The position numbers and the translations under genes are program-made. Shown here one piece after another: positions 27,626 through 35,703 of a stretch of DNA of 64,000 bases. This DNA is from Flavobacteriales bacterium. Lineage in GTDB: Bacteria; Bacteroidota; Bacteroidia; JANQJC01. The notes under the pieces are model-generated. The model searched no databases and had not been told where the DNA came from. It worked only from the letters and a program-made list of their open reading frames with translations. How positions within the stretch are numbered: the stretch's first letter is position 1; each line of letters opens with the position of its first letter. Where the stretch lies: NCBI GenBank assembly GCA_028281825.1, contig JANQJC010000027.1, forward strand, positions 62,001 through 126,000, read 5' to 3'.

Positions 27626-27720
27626 AAGAAGTCTTTTGAACTTCTTGTTCTGGTATTAGGGTCATGAATCGAACTCGCACCGTTGAGATAGTCACATGAT
27701 TTTAATAGAATACACATTGC
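27626..27720 (-). pseudogene. relic (a): 3' half of a tRNA-Leu(UAA) with its terminator
   Basis: On the minus strand a leucine tRNA 3' half can be read: an anticodon-loop remnant with TTAAAA, a class II-length variable region, the T-arm GCGAGTTCGATTC and an acceptor-like end CTAATACCA. A hairpin (arms AAGAAGT/ACTTCTT, 27626-27646) with flanking A/T follows, like a tRNA terminator. The 5' half is missing or unrecognisable, so no functional tRNA can form. It lies between the kinase gene and the bicarbonate transporter module. Confidence 0.6.
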
Positions 27721-27725
27721 CATAA

Positions 27726-28688
27726 TTAATAGAGATGTATAATTGATAAATAAATTGGTAAGCCGAGTGTAATATTGAAAGGAAAAGTAATCGCTAAAGC
27801 CATTGGGATGTACAAACTAGGATTGGCTTTGGGGGCGGCCAGTTTCATTGCTGCTGGCACTGCTATGTATGAAGCACTTGCGGCAAGAATTGAAAACAAA
27901 AGCCTATTACCATCTGATTGAGTGATTGTTGAACTCATCATTGCAACTATGCTTCCATTGATTAATGGTACTATTAAAGCAAATAATAAGGCGAACCATC
28001 CATGCTCCATAAAGGAGCTCAGTTTTTTTCCACTTGTAATACCCATATCGAGGAGAAAAACGGCTAAAAAACCTTTGAATATGTCTGTGGTGAAAGGTTT
28101 TATACCTTCTGCCTGGGCATGGTTGGCTAGAAAGCCGATAACCAAACTACCGATTATAAGTAACACACTTCCGTTGGTTAATGAATGTCTCAGAATATGA
28201 ACAATTGAGGATTGGTGCCCCCGACTTGAGGAAAACAGCATGATTAACAGCGTACCGATTATAATTGAAGGAGCTTCCATTAATGCCATAACAGCCACCA
28301 TGTGGCCACCATATTCTATTTGCTGTGTTTCAAGAAAAGAAACTGTTGTTACAAAAGTTACCGCACTTACTGAACCGTAAGCAGCAGCAATAGCACCAGC
28401 ATTATAGACACCAAGTTTTTTCTTAAGGATGAAAAAGGTGTAAAGAGGTATTATAAAAGCCAGAATTACTCCAAAAGCCAGAGACAGCAAAATCTCTATA
28501 TCTAAATGGCTATGCGAGAGTTCTTGCCCACCTTTGAAACCGATGGAAAACAATAAATAAAGCGAGATGAACTTTGAGGAGCCTGGTGGTATTTCCAAAT
28601 CGCTTTTTAAGCGAACTGCAATTAAACCAAGAAAGAAAAAAAGCAAGGCAGGATTAGTTAAATTATCAATTAATAGCCTTAGTTCCAT
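27726..28688 (-). CDS. sodium-dependent bicarbonate transporter, SbtA family
   Basis: A 320-residue inner-membrane protein of the SbtA (DUF897) family with about ten hydrophobic segments in two inverted halves. The family hallmark near residues 100-113 (AAAYGSVSAVTFVT) and the second-half counterpart SASYIAVPAAMKLAAP near 288-303 are both present. SbtA proteins take up HCO3- with Na+. No PII-like SbtB gene is adjacent. In a heterotroph the likely use is feeding anaplerotic carboxylation. It lies in the same direction as two small genes upstream and, further up, the DUF6671 and isocitrate dehydrogenase genes. Confidence 0.85.
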   Translation of the reverse strand: MELRLLIDNLTNPALLFFFLGLIAVRLKSDLEIPPGSSKFISLYLLFSIGFKGGQELSHSHLDIEILLSLAFGVILAFIIPLYTFFILKKKLGVYNAGAIAAAYGSVSAVTFVTTVSFLETQQIEYGGHMVAVMALMEAPSIIIGTLLIMLFSSSRGHQSSIVHILRHSLTNGSVLLIIGSLVIGFLANHAQAEGIKPFTTDIFKGFLAVFLLDMGITSGKKLSSFMEHGWFALLFALIVPLINGSIVAMMSSTITQSDGNRLLFSILAASASYIAVPAAMKLAAPKANPSLYIPMALAITFPFNITLGLPIYLSIIHLY

Positions 28689-28982
28689 TTATAATTTTAC
28701 AAATGTTTTACGGTTATTGTAACTTCTATTTGGAAGGAAGAATTGTCTTTCTTTTACAGCTCTCAGTTTCTTTATTTTATCACCTATTAAGTGGGTCTCT
28801 GTTAAGTGGATTCTTTCCCATTCGCTAAGCGACTTTAAGTTGTAATACCATATCTGGTTGCCAATTAAAGACCGAGGAGTGTCACTTATTTCTTCAGGGC
28901 TATATTCTACTTCTTCCATCAAGAGTTCTTGAAGGCGCAGTGAATCTCTCATGATATTGCAGTTATGGTCAGCAATTATCAA
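28689..28982 (-). CDS. small protein of unknown function upstream of the bicarbonate transporter
   Basis: A 97-residue frame from a TTG at 28982, whose start overlaps the stop of the upstream gene by 4 nt; an ATG at 28952 would give 87 residues and is the alternative. The product is soluble, rich in charged residues (IWYYNLKSLSEWERIHLTE in the middle, a basic C-terminus ending KTFVKL), with no membrane segment. It abuts the SbtA-like gene, ending one base before its ATG, so it is probably translated in the same operon. No family recognised. Confidence 0.55.
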   Translation of the reverse strand: MIIADHNCNIMRDSLRLQELLMEEVEYSPEEISDTPRSLIGNQIWYYNLKSLSEWERIHLTETHLIGDKIKKLRAVKERQFFLPNRSYNNRKTFVKL

Positions 28983-29251
28983 TTAGGGTCATTATCAGTT
29001 GAAGGGAGTCTGTCTGCCAATGACTTTAGCATTAGCAGAAGCGAGATAATAAAACCTGTGCTAAGGGCTTCTCTTAAAAACAAGCCCCCACTGTATATGC
29101 AAAGTGCAATCCAAGTTGTTAGAGTTAAAACATTTAGTAGGTCTTTATACTGTGCGGTTAAAATCCATGCACTTGTTACCTGTTTTTTTAGGATGGAGAT
29201 GACTTTTTTTAAATCTGATAATGCGCTTTGTCGGCTCAAGAGTTTTTTCAT
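28979..29251 (-). CDS. small two-TM membrane protein
   Basis: A 90-residue protein from the ATG at 29251; the frame is open for 17 codons more, but this Met gives a plausible basic N-terminus (MKKLLSRQS). A charged ~40-residue N-terminal region precedes two hydrophobic segments (about residues 44-58 and 62-78) and an acidic tail (TDNDPN). It overlaps the next small gene by 4 nt and is the first gene of a three-gene run ending with the bicarbonate transporter. It could be an accessory subunit or regulator of that transporter; this is inferred from position only. Confidence 0.55.
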   Translation of the reverse strand: MKKLLSRQSALSDLKKVISILKKQVTSAWILTAQYKDLLNVLTLTTWIALCIYSGGLFLREALSTGFIISLLLMLKSLADRLPSTDNDPN

Positions 29252-29388
29252 GCTTTTTTGCTTTAAATGATTACTTCTGCAAATCTCAGACTTATAGTTC
29301 ATATATTTTTATTTATTATATTCATGATATTCATTACTTTATTTTATGATTAAGTATATTTAATGGATGTTTCTTATTGAAGGTATTT

Positions 29389-30261
29389 TCATGGATTACA
29401 AAAGTCACAATACATGGGGTCTTGGAACTTAATTCCATTAGGATACCTGATACCTTTGGTATGATTGCACTTTGAGCACATGTACACATGATAAAGTGGA
29501 CCTTTGGTTGGCATGGCACAAGTTTGGCAGGGTAGGCCTGGCTTGACTTCAGTAACGCCAAAGCCCGGTGTATTGCAAGAAGGGCATAGAGAATTTAGTT
29601 TTTCAATTAGGGCATGGGTAGCTTTTTGGATAACTGCCAAGCGGGTTGGGTTGTACATCGCCCTCATATCGGTTTCTATGTAGGCCCTGCCAAAGATTTC
29701 AGCAGTTTTGTAAAAAACTTCAATAAGTTCAGCCCAATTGGTTATACCTTTCCAAATAGGTTCAAAGCTGTTTTTGGTTCCGCGAACTATTAGCCCGTGA
29801 GAGGGAAAGCCAACTTTATTAGCAAATTCTTCAAGCTGTTTTACTGATTTAACCTCAGTTGCGTTAAAATTGGTTTCTAAACTAAGCTCACTGGCAACTA
29901 CCTTGAGATCATTTTTCTTGTCAACCATTACAAGCATCTCTTCATTAGCATTAGTAAAAAATATGATAGGGTGTGCTCCAAATGATCCCTCACTAGCTAC
30001 TGCCAAATCAGCCCCACTGAGTTCCATTGCCAACTCACATTTCTTTATGGCTGTTAAGTAAGGAATCTCTATACGTTCAATCTCACCGGTGAAGGTTCCT
30101 AAGGTGTCAGTATCAATGTTTTCAGGCACTATACATTTAACTCCCAACTGCTTTTCCAACAATGGGGCAATTACACTTTCTTTTTTGTGTTTGGTGGCTA
30201 TCACAAGATTTCTCTTGCCAAACCAGCTTTTAATGATGTTCTCACGCCTAGTCATTGGCAA
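29389..30261 (-). CDS. DUF6671 family protein with C-terminal zinc-ribbon cysteines
   Basis: A 290-residue soluble protein. Residues 1-210 form an alpha/beta region beginning with basic residues (KRNLVIATKHKKE) and including DLAVASEGSFGAHP near 86-99. The C-terminal ~70 residues carry four CxxC pairs (CPSC, CQTC, CSKC, CDFC), enough for two zinc ribbons. I associate this layout with DUF6671, whose function is unknown. The gene follows isocitrate dehydrogenase by 34 nt and is probably in its operon, next to the bicarbonate transport genes. Confidence 0.7.
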   Translation of the reverse strand: MPMTRRENIIKSWFGKRNLVIATKHKKESVIAPLLEKQLGVKCIVPENIDTDTLGTFTGEIERIEIPYLTAIKKCELAMELSGADLAVASEGSFGAHPIIFFTNANEEMLVMVDKKNDLKVVASELSLETNFNATEVKSVKQLEEFANKVGFPSHGLIVRGTKNSFEPIWKGITNWAELIEVFYKTAEIFGRAYIETDMRAMYNPTRLAVIQKATHALIEKLNSLCPSCNTPGFGVTEVKPGLPCQTCAMPTKGPLYHVYMCSKCNHTKGIRYPNGIKFQDPMYCDFCNP

Positions 30262-30295
30262 TAATGCTTTTTACAAGTGCTTATCTGGCTATTAT

Positions 30296-31729
30296 TTATT
30301 GGCCCTGCCCAAGCGAGTATCCCTTCACACCGTCAAATTCGTACAGGTTTTCAGTTTTTATTACTTCCAGATTATCGTCATCCAAGGTGTTAAGGAGGTT
30401 TAACAAATCTTTTGTCCGTATTGGTTGCCCTTCTTTGGCTTCGTAGCGGCACCTCCAGTGATCTGTGCAAAATGTCTCACTAAACCCATCAGGCCACACT
30501 TTCACGCCCCTATTAGTTATCATCAAGAGCTCTACATTACTGTTGTGCTTGATAAGCTCAGATGCTAAAATATTGGCATCCGTACCCTTCCAGTCAATGA
30601 AAACATCAACACCTTTCAGGTTTTTTTTGCGTTCCTCTTTGCGTTTATATTTTGGCAGGTTAAATTTCACACCGCGTGAATATTCCACCGACTTTATTTG
30701 TTCTGGCTTTTGCCCCAGCCGTTCTATAACAGCTTTTGCAAACTCACCTGTGCCAACCAATTTTTTGCTAGTATTAGATTTGTAAATGTCTTGTGTGTGA
30801 ATGCCTTCTTCTATTGTTTTTGACCATGCATTTTTTACCTCTTCTGCTACATCTTGTTGCCCAATGTGTATGAGCATCATTACAGCTGCCCTTAACAGGC
30901 CTGATGGGTTGGCAACATTTTTTCCGGCAATATCAGGAGCGGAACCATGCACAGCCTCAAACATCGCACATTCTTCCCCTATGTTTGCAGAGCCTGCCAA
31001 ACCAATTGAGCCAGAAACCTGGGCTGCTATGTCGGATATAATATCACCATAAAGGTTGGGTGTTACTATTACATCAAAGAGTTCTGGTTCATCGGCTAGT
31101 CTTGCAGCTCCTATGTCAATTATCCAGGTGTCTGTTTCAATTTCAGGATATTCTAGGGCTATTTCTTTAAACACCTTATGAAACAGGCCATCTGTGAGTT
31201 TCATTATATTATCCTTAACGAAGCAACTCACTTTCTTCCTCTTATATATTTTGGCATATTCAAAAGCATATCGTATTATCCTTTCACACCCTGGTCGAGT
31301 TAAGAGTTTTAGACATTGAACCACTTCTTGCGTCTGCTGATGTTCAATTCCTGCATACAAATCTTCTTCGTTCTCCCTTATTATTACTACATCCATTTCC
31401 GGGTGTTTTGAATGCACAAAAGGGTGGAAACTTTTACAGGGCCTTACGTTAGCATAAAGGCCAAGGGATTTTCTGATAGTTACGTTTAGGCTTTTATACC
31501 CATCACCTTGGGGGGTAGTAATCGGAGCTTTGAGAAACACCTTGTTTTGCCTGATAGAGTTCCAGGCTGCGGTATCTATTCCACTTGAATTGCCAGAGAG
31601 GTAAACATTTTTACCTATTTCAATCTCCTCAAAAATTATCTTGGCACCTGCTGCATTGAGGATTTTTAATGTGGCATCCATTATTTCAGGGCCGATACCG
31701 TCACCTTTTGCTACTGTAATTTTTTGCAT
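30296..31729 (-). CDS. icd: isocitrate dehydrogenase (NADP-type, long form)
   Basis: A 477-residue isocitrate/isopropylmalate dehydrogenase family enzyme that makes 2-oxoglutarate and CO2. KGDGIGPEIM opens the fold, the substrate-binding arginines occur in SLNVTIRKSLGLYANVRP (split in context), the Lys-Asn pair in VKDNIMKLTDGLF, the metal Asp cluster follows, and the coenzyme segment is EAVHGSAPDIAGK. A ~140-residue C-terminal extension follows the core, as in the Thermus-like long form. The ATG at 31729 is preferred to the upstream GTG at 31750 because a CCTTTG promoter element lies directly against that GTG. Divergent from a LysR regulator. Confidence 0.9.
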   Translation of the reverse strand: MQKITVAKGDGIGPEIMDATLKILNAAGAKIIFEEIEIGKNVYLSGNSSGIDTAAWNSIRQNKVFLKAPITTPQGDGYKSLNVTIRKSLGLYANVRPCKSFHPFVHSKHPEMDVVIIRENEEDLYAGIEHQQTQEVVQCLKLLTRPGCERIIRYAFEYAKIYKRKKVSCFVKDNIMKLTDGLFHKVFKEIALEYPEIETDTWIIDIGAARLADEPELFDVIVTPNLYGDIISDIAAQVSGSIGLAGSANIGEECAMFEAVHGSAPDIAGKNVANPSGLLRAAVMMLIHIGQQDVAEEVKNAWSKTIEEGIHTQDIYKSNTSKKLVGTGEFAKAVIERLGQKPEQIKSVEYSRGVKFNLPKYKRKEERKKNLKGVDVFIDWKGTDANILASELIKHNSNVELLMITNRGVKVWPDGFSETFCTDHWRCRYEAKEGQPIRTKDLLNLLNTLDDDNLEVIKTENLYEFDGVKGYSLGQGQ

Positions 31730-31771
31730 TGCTTTATTTATTGGTTGCACAAAGGAAAGTAGAAAAAATCA

Positions 31772-31779
31772 TATATTTG
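31772..31779 (+). promoter_or_regulatory. -7 box (TATATTTG) for the LysR gene, in the IDH/LysR divergent region
   Basis: TAnnTTTG match 36 nt before the LysR ATG. The same 86-bp divergent region holds an ATAAAATTTTAT palindrome (31806-31817) overlapping the LysR start codon, a possible autoregulatory site. Confidence 0.45.
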
Positions 31780-31815
31780 TATTTATGTTTTTAATAAAAT
31801 GCATAATAAAATTTT

Positions 31816-32706
31816 ATGAATTATACTTTACATCAACTACAAATCTTCCTGGAAGTAGTAAAACAGGAAAGTATAACCAGGGCTGCAGAAAAGATGTACA
31901 TGACACAACCGGCACTTTCTATCCAGCTAAAAAATTTCCAAATGCAATTTGATGTGCCCCTTACTGAAGTGATTGGCAAGAAACTTTTTGTAACAGATTT
32001 TGGGCAGTCCATTGCCCAAATTGCGGAAAACATACTTAGTGAAGCTGAAGAGCTAAAGTATAAAACCAAGGAGTATAGCGGATTGCATACCGGCAAACTG
32101 AAAATATCATCAGCCTCAACAGGAAAGTATGTTATACCATATTTCCTGAGTGGGTTTTTAAAAAATCACACTGGTATTGACCTGACGCTTGATGTATCAA
32201 ACAAGTCTACCGTTGTAAAAAACCTGCAAAACAATGAAATAGATTTTGCATTGGTTTCGGTGCTTCCAGATGGGCTGGATGTTTACGAGGAATTGTTGGT
32301 TGAAAACAAACTCTATCTGGTTGGTAATACTGCCAAACTTAGCATGGGCAAGCCTTTCATATATCGTGAGGTAGGTTCTGCTACCCGAATGGCAATGGAT
32401 AATTATTATAGGGGAAAAACAAAAAGAAAGAGTATTCAGCTGACTTCAAATGAGGCTGTAAAACAAGCCCTTATTGCTGGGCTTGGGTACTCAATTCTGC
32501 CTCTGATAGGTATAAAGAACGAGCTGTCGAATAAGGATTTATTCATTATTCCATCCAAGGGTTTACCAATTATCACAAATTGGAGACTGGTATGGTTGAA
32601 GGGTAAAAAATTATCGCCCATAGCTGAGGCCTATTTGAATTTTATACGAAGCAACAAAAACAAAATTATCAATGAAAAATTTGGCTGGCATTCGGATTAC
32701 AAGTAG
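31816..32706 (+). CDS. LysR-family transcriptional regulator
   Basis: A 296-residue regulator with an N-terminal winged helix-turn-helix (LQIFLEVVKQESITRAAEKM, then TQPALSIQLKNFQ, residues 8-43) and a C-terminal periplasmic-binding-like effector domain (about 90-290; GKLKISSASTGKYVIPYFL start). The N-terminal sequence resembles the CbbR/RbcR group that reports on carbon metabolites. It is divergent from isocitrate dehydrogenase, the usual arrangement for a LysR protein and its target, and the downstream module carries a bicarbonate transporter. The effector is unknown. Confidence 0.88.
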   Translation: MNYTLHQLQIFLEVVKQESITRAAEKMYMTQPALSIQLKNFQMQFDVPLTEVIGKKLFVTDFGQSIAQIAENILSEAEELKYKTKEYSGLHTGKLKISSASTGKYVIPYFLSGFLKNHTGIDLTLDVSNKSTVVKNLQNNEIDFALVSVLPDGLDVYEELLVENKLYLVGNTAKLSMGKPFIYREVGSATRMAMDNYYRGKTKRKSIQLTSNEAVKQALIAGLGYSILPLIGIKNELSNKDLFIIPSKGLPIITNWRLVWLKGKKLSPIAEAYLNFIRSNKNKIINEKFGWHSDYK

Positions 32707-32839
32707 GTATTGCGTGATAGATTTTCAGCTACATGTCAATTTTTTAAGAGTAAAAGAATACAAAAGGAATGTTTAATTGGCAGGAAGTTTAGTAATGAGT
32801 AGGAAACAAACAGTATCCTAACGTTGTACCAAACAAAAA

Positions 32840-32950
32840 AGGAATCCTTTTGAGCTTCCTGTATCTAGCACTCGGGGGCGGGTCGAACCTCTACGGCTGC
32901 AACGGCCAAAGGGTTTTAAGGACTACGTTAAGCCACCATTATGATGCAAT
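32840..32950 (-). pseudogene. relic (b): 3' half of a tRNA-Leu(UAA) with its terminator
   Basis: Minus-strand reading gives GTCCTTAAAACC (anticodon loop with UAA), a long variable arm able to pair (GGC...GCC) and the T-arm GAGGTTCGACCCG plus a CCCCCGAGTGC acceptor-like end, then a hairpin (AGGAA/TTCCT, 32840-32860) whose loop resembles that of relic (a). The 5' half is not recognisable. It lies in a 418-bp gap between the LysR gene and the AraC gene; I see no other gene in that gap. Confidence 0.6.
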
Positions 32951-33124
32951 TGCACGCAAAAGAACACCAGAATGATTATTTGTTGACAAAATCATGCACC
33001 AAATATTACACACCATTGTCTTCAGGAAACAAAAAGGCGAGCTTTGCTGACCTTTAAGTTGGCTTGGTACCCATATAGTTGCATTGTCGAACCAAATAGA
33101 ACAGGTAATAAAAGTAGTTAATGC

Positions 33125-34030
33125 TCAATTCAATTGACGATATTCCTTTGGACTCTTTCCTGTCTTTGACTTAAAAAGTTTGCTAAAGTGTTGAGGGTAT
33201 TCAAATCCAATGTCATACGCAATCTGAGAAACTGCATCTGTACTTGAGAGCAGTTTCGTTTTTGCCTTTTCAATTACAAATTGCTGAATCGTCTCTTGTG
33301 CAGTTTTACCAGTTTCTTTTTTTATTAAGTCACTGAAATAGTCCGAAGAATATCCAAGTTCAGAGCTGCAATATGAGACAGTTGGAATTCCTGTTTCATA
33401 TTGCTGGCCTTCTTTGTAATAATCTTTCAGCAGTCTTTCAAATCCACTAACTAAATCCGAATTTAAGTTAGTTCGCATCAGGAATTGCCTGTCGTAGTAA
33501 CGAGTACAATAATCCAACAGCAATTCCAGATTAGCGATGATTAGTTTTTGACTGTGCTTGTCGTAGTTCTGTGAATATTCCTTCTCAATATTTTCGACCA
33601 ACTCTTTAAGTTTCCTTTTTTCCTCGTCAGAAATATGAAGTGCTTCATGTAAATCATAGGCAAAGAAGGTATAGCTGTCCATGTTTCGTCCTAACTCAGA
33701 TTTTCGTATCAAATCTGGATGAAATATAAGTGTCCATCCCTCCTCATCGGGAACTTCCGGAGCTTCAAACTTTAGTGCTTGACCTGGTGCTGTGAAAAGA
33801 AGCGTTCCATCCTGAAAGTCGTATGTATTTCTGCCATAGTTGAAACTTCCATCAACCTTGGATTTAAAACTCACTTGATAAAGGTTAAGAATATACTTTG
33901 TATCTCCGAAATCTATATCTGGAAGATATTGCTTCAGTCTCAACACGGATATGAGTGGATGTTTAGGGCGTGGCATCCCAAAGAACTCATGCACTTGAGA
34001 AATACTATTTATGTTTAATAGGTGACTCAT
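33125..34030 (-). CDS. AraC-family transcriptional regulator
   Basis: A 301-residue regulator. The N-terminal ~190 residues form a ligand-sensing region (cupin-like strands such as DGTLLFTAPGQALKF near 79-93), followed by the two helix-turn-helix AraC domain in the last 100 residues: YCSSELGYSSDYFSDLIKKE and VSQIAYDIGFEYPQHFSKLF. It begins 5 nt after the alpha/beta hydrolase gene's stop codon, so the hydrolase and regulator are one operon, and it may control that operon. Tract between two tRNA-Leu relics, so probably an acquired module. Confidence 0.88.
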   Translation of the reverse strand: MSHLLNINSISQVHEFFGMPRPKHPLISVLRLKQYLPDIDFGDTKYILNLYQVSFKSKVDGSFNYGRNTYDFQDGTLLFTAPGQALKFEAPEVPDEEGWTLIFHPDLIRKSELGRNMDSYTFFAYDLHEALHISDEEKRKLKELVENIEKEYSQNYDKHSQKLIIANLELLLDYCTRYYDRQFLMRTNLNSDLVSGFERLLKDYYKEGQQYETGIPTVSYCSSELGYSSDYFSDLIKKETGKTAQETIQQFVIEKAKTKLLSSTDAVSQIAYDIGFEYPQHFSKLFKSKTGKSPKEYRQLN

Positions 34031-34035
34031 TGGCT

Positions 34036-34923
34036 TTAAAGATATTTATTAAACCAATCAACCATTTTTTTTGGGTGGTCATAAAACCAATTATATCCAT
34101 CAAATCTATGAGTGGGCTCTTCCATCCAATGCATTTCTTTCTCTGCTGGAATAGCTTCAAAAGCCTTATTTACAAAGTCAAGGTTTGTCCATGGGTCTTT
34201 CCTCCCCTGACATAACAAAGTCGGGACAGAAACATGTTTCACTGCCGGGATGATAGGATAATCCAAAGCCACTCCAGTATGTTTTTTATAGTGCGTATCA
34301 GCATGTCTGTATATCGCTCCTTTAATACCATAGGCTTTCAAGAAATCAGCATTTCCTAAGGGTTGCATCCCTACAAGTGCTTTCACATTGTACTTATCGA
34401 ATATTTCCTGGTCCTCTTCAAATGCGTAAAAAGTCGCATTCAAGCCCATACAGTAACTAAGCAATCCTATAGGTTTGTCTTTAGTTGACTCGTTTGTCCC
34501 TACGAATTCAACTGCTGCTAATACATCAAATCGTTCATCATATCCACCGGTTCCACAAGCTAACTTGCTCTTTCCACTAATACCATGGTTTCTCATATCA
34601 TACATCAATACAGTATAACCTTGGTCTATTAATCTACCCGCCACCTTTACAAATTCAATTTCCTTTTTGTAAGGTTTAGTAAGCATTGGTTGGTGTTTAG
34701 TTTGATAACCAAAGCGATTTGCTCTGTAGCCAAAGTGCGTCATGATGACTGTCGCTTTCCCCCACTCGTTTAAAAGCCAACCTGAAAGTTGAACTCCATC
34801 CCTGGCTTTGAATTCCACATCTCGATATTCAATTCCATAATCCTTAGGGGTTTTTGGGAATGGCTGAGCCACAGGATAAAGAACTGTGTCTCCAATTTTT
34901 CGTCCGATAAATCTTGCAATCAT
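34036..34923 (-). CDS. alpha/beta hydrolase with a Cys in the nucleophile position
   Basis: A 295-residue alpha/beta hydrolase. The nucleophile elbow is SYCMG with Cys158 where most relatives have Ser (GxSxG). The other triad members are visible as Asp243 in CQGRKDPW and His272 in EPTHRFDG. Cys-His-Asp triads are known from dienelactone hydrolases. The oxyanion-side strand ATVIMTHFGYRANR (about 57-70) contains no HGG. No signal peptide. It is the first gene of an operon with an AraC regulator 5 nt downstream. The substrate is unknown; an ester or lactone is likely. Confidence 0.82.
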   Translation of the reverse strand: MIARFIGRKIGDTVLYPVAQPFPKTPKDYGIEYRDVEFKARDGVQLSGWLLNEWGKATVIMTHFGYRANRFGYQTKHQPMLTKPYKKEIEFVKVAGRLIDQGYTVLMYDMRNHGISGKSKLACGTGGYDERFDVLAAVEFVGTNESTKDKPIGLLSYCMGLNATFYAFEEDQEIFDKYNVKALVGMQPLGNADFLKAYGIKGAIYRHADTHYKKHTGVALDYPIIPAVKHVSVPTLLCQGRKDPWTNLDFVNKAFEAIPAEKEMHWMEEPTHRFDGYNWFYDHPKKMVDWFNKYL

Positions 34924-35037
34924 TGTTTTTCGTCTTTTTGATTAATTATAGAACAAAGGTCTGCAAGTGATAAGTAAGCTACGAATACATATACGGGAAG
35001 TTTGTATACATTGTAGTGATTCAAAAGTGTTGAACAC

Positions 35038-35160
35038 AAAAGCCCCGTATCAGTTGCGATACGAAGCTTTTGCATAAATGTACTCGGAACGGTACTTGAA
35101 CCCGCACGCTCCAAATGGACACGATATTTTGAGGACTTTGTATGAGCTGCATGGCCTAGC
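35038..35160 (-). pseudogene. relic (c): 3' half of a tRNA-Leu(CAA) with its terminator
   Basis: The best preserved of four leucine tRNA relics. The minus strand reads GTCCTCAAAATA (anticodon CAA), a long variable region, then GTGCGGGTTCAAGTACCG and CCGAGTACA, close to a bacterial tRNA-Leu 3' half. A terminator-like hairpin follows (35038-35071: AAAAGC/GCTTTT outer and CGTATC/GATACG inner arms). The D-arm half cannot be recognised in 35120-35160. It sits just downstream, on the minus strand, of the truncated cytochrome copy. Confidence 0.65.
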
Positions 35161-35251
35161 AAGCAAAGGCAAAATCGCGCAAGATTGAGCATTTGGTATG
35201 AAAATCGCATCTAAAAAGTGTTACTCATCTATATCTTAAAGTTAAACTACC

Positions 35252-35392
35252 TTAATTCTTTTTCTTTGGGATGGGCCTGTTGTAATCAGGGCAACCCATA
35301 CCTTGCTTTCTTTGACCTTCTGATGAAAGGATGCATTCGGCAACTGCTAATCGTGTTTCTTCAGACAAATAAGTCTGGCGAGGCATTTCAGA
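35252..35392 (-). pseudogene. truncated copy of the 3' end of the beta-helix/cytochrome c gene
   Basis: The minus strand encodes about 45 codons matching the last residues of the gene at 37920-39482: EMPRQTYLSEETRLAVAE, then EGQRKQGMG and a DYNRPIPKKKN-stop, versus EMPPQAYLSEETRLAVAE and PIPEKKN-stop. The similarity also covers about 40 nt after the stop codon. The heme motif is not included, so it is non-functional. It is separated from the intact gene by an inserted three-gene operon. Confidence 0.8.
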
Positions 35393-35410
35393 AAAACCCT
35401 CTTTGCTTCA

Positions 35411-35507
35411 CAGGGTTTGTAACCCTGAGGTCAAAAGTAAAAAGACTTATAACCCCGGATGTAATGATATATATTACCATTATTTTTATCGGGATTACAA
35501 ACCCCTG
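35411..35507. repeat. REP-like inverted pair
   Basis: Palindrome CAGGGTTTGTAACCCTG (35411-35427) and, inverted about 65 nt away, GGGATTACAAACCCCTG (35491-35507); a partial third arm AACCCCGGATGTAAT lies between. The arrangement resembles two REP units in opposite orientation. The remainder of this gap to 35703 shows no gene. Confidence 0.45.
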
Positions 35508-35703
35508 CAGTGGGTTGTCAGGATTCACAAATTGGCTTCAAGCTAGGTCATGAAAAAGCAGAAACGCTCTTAGTAAATTTCCGTAATTTCTAGTTTATAT
35601 TATTCATAAGAAAATCACTTGCCTAATAGTTTCAGGGTTTGCTCCATTGAACAACCCAGCACATGAAAAAAGACCATACTTCGCCTCGGTTTTTTAAGGG
35701 CGC

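Noticed and set aside
28982-29561. Several frames inside the DUF6671 and upstream genes on other frames
   Set aside because: Overlap a well supported gene on the minus strand and show no protein-like pattern.
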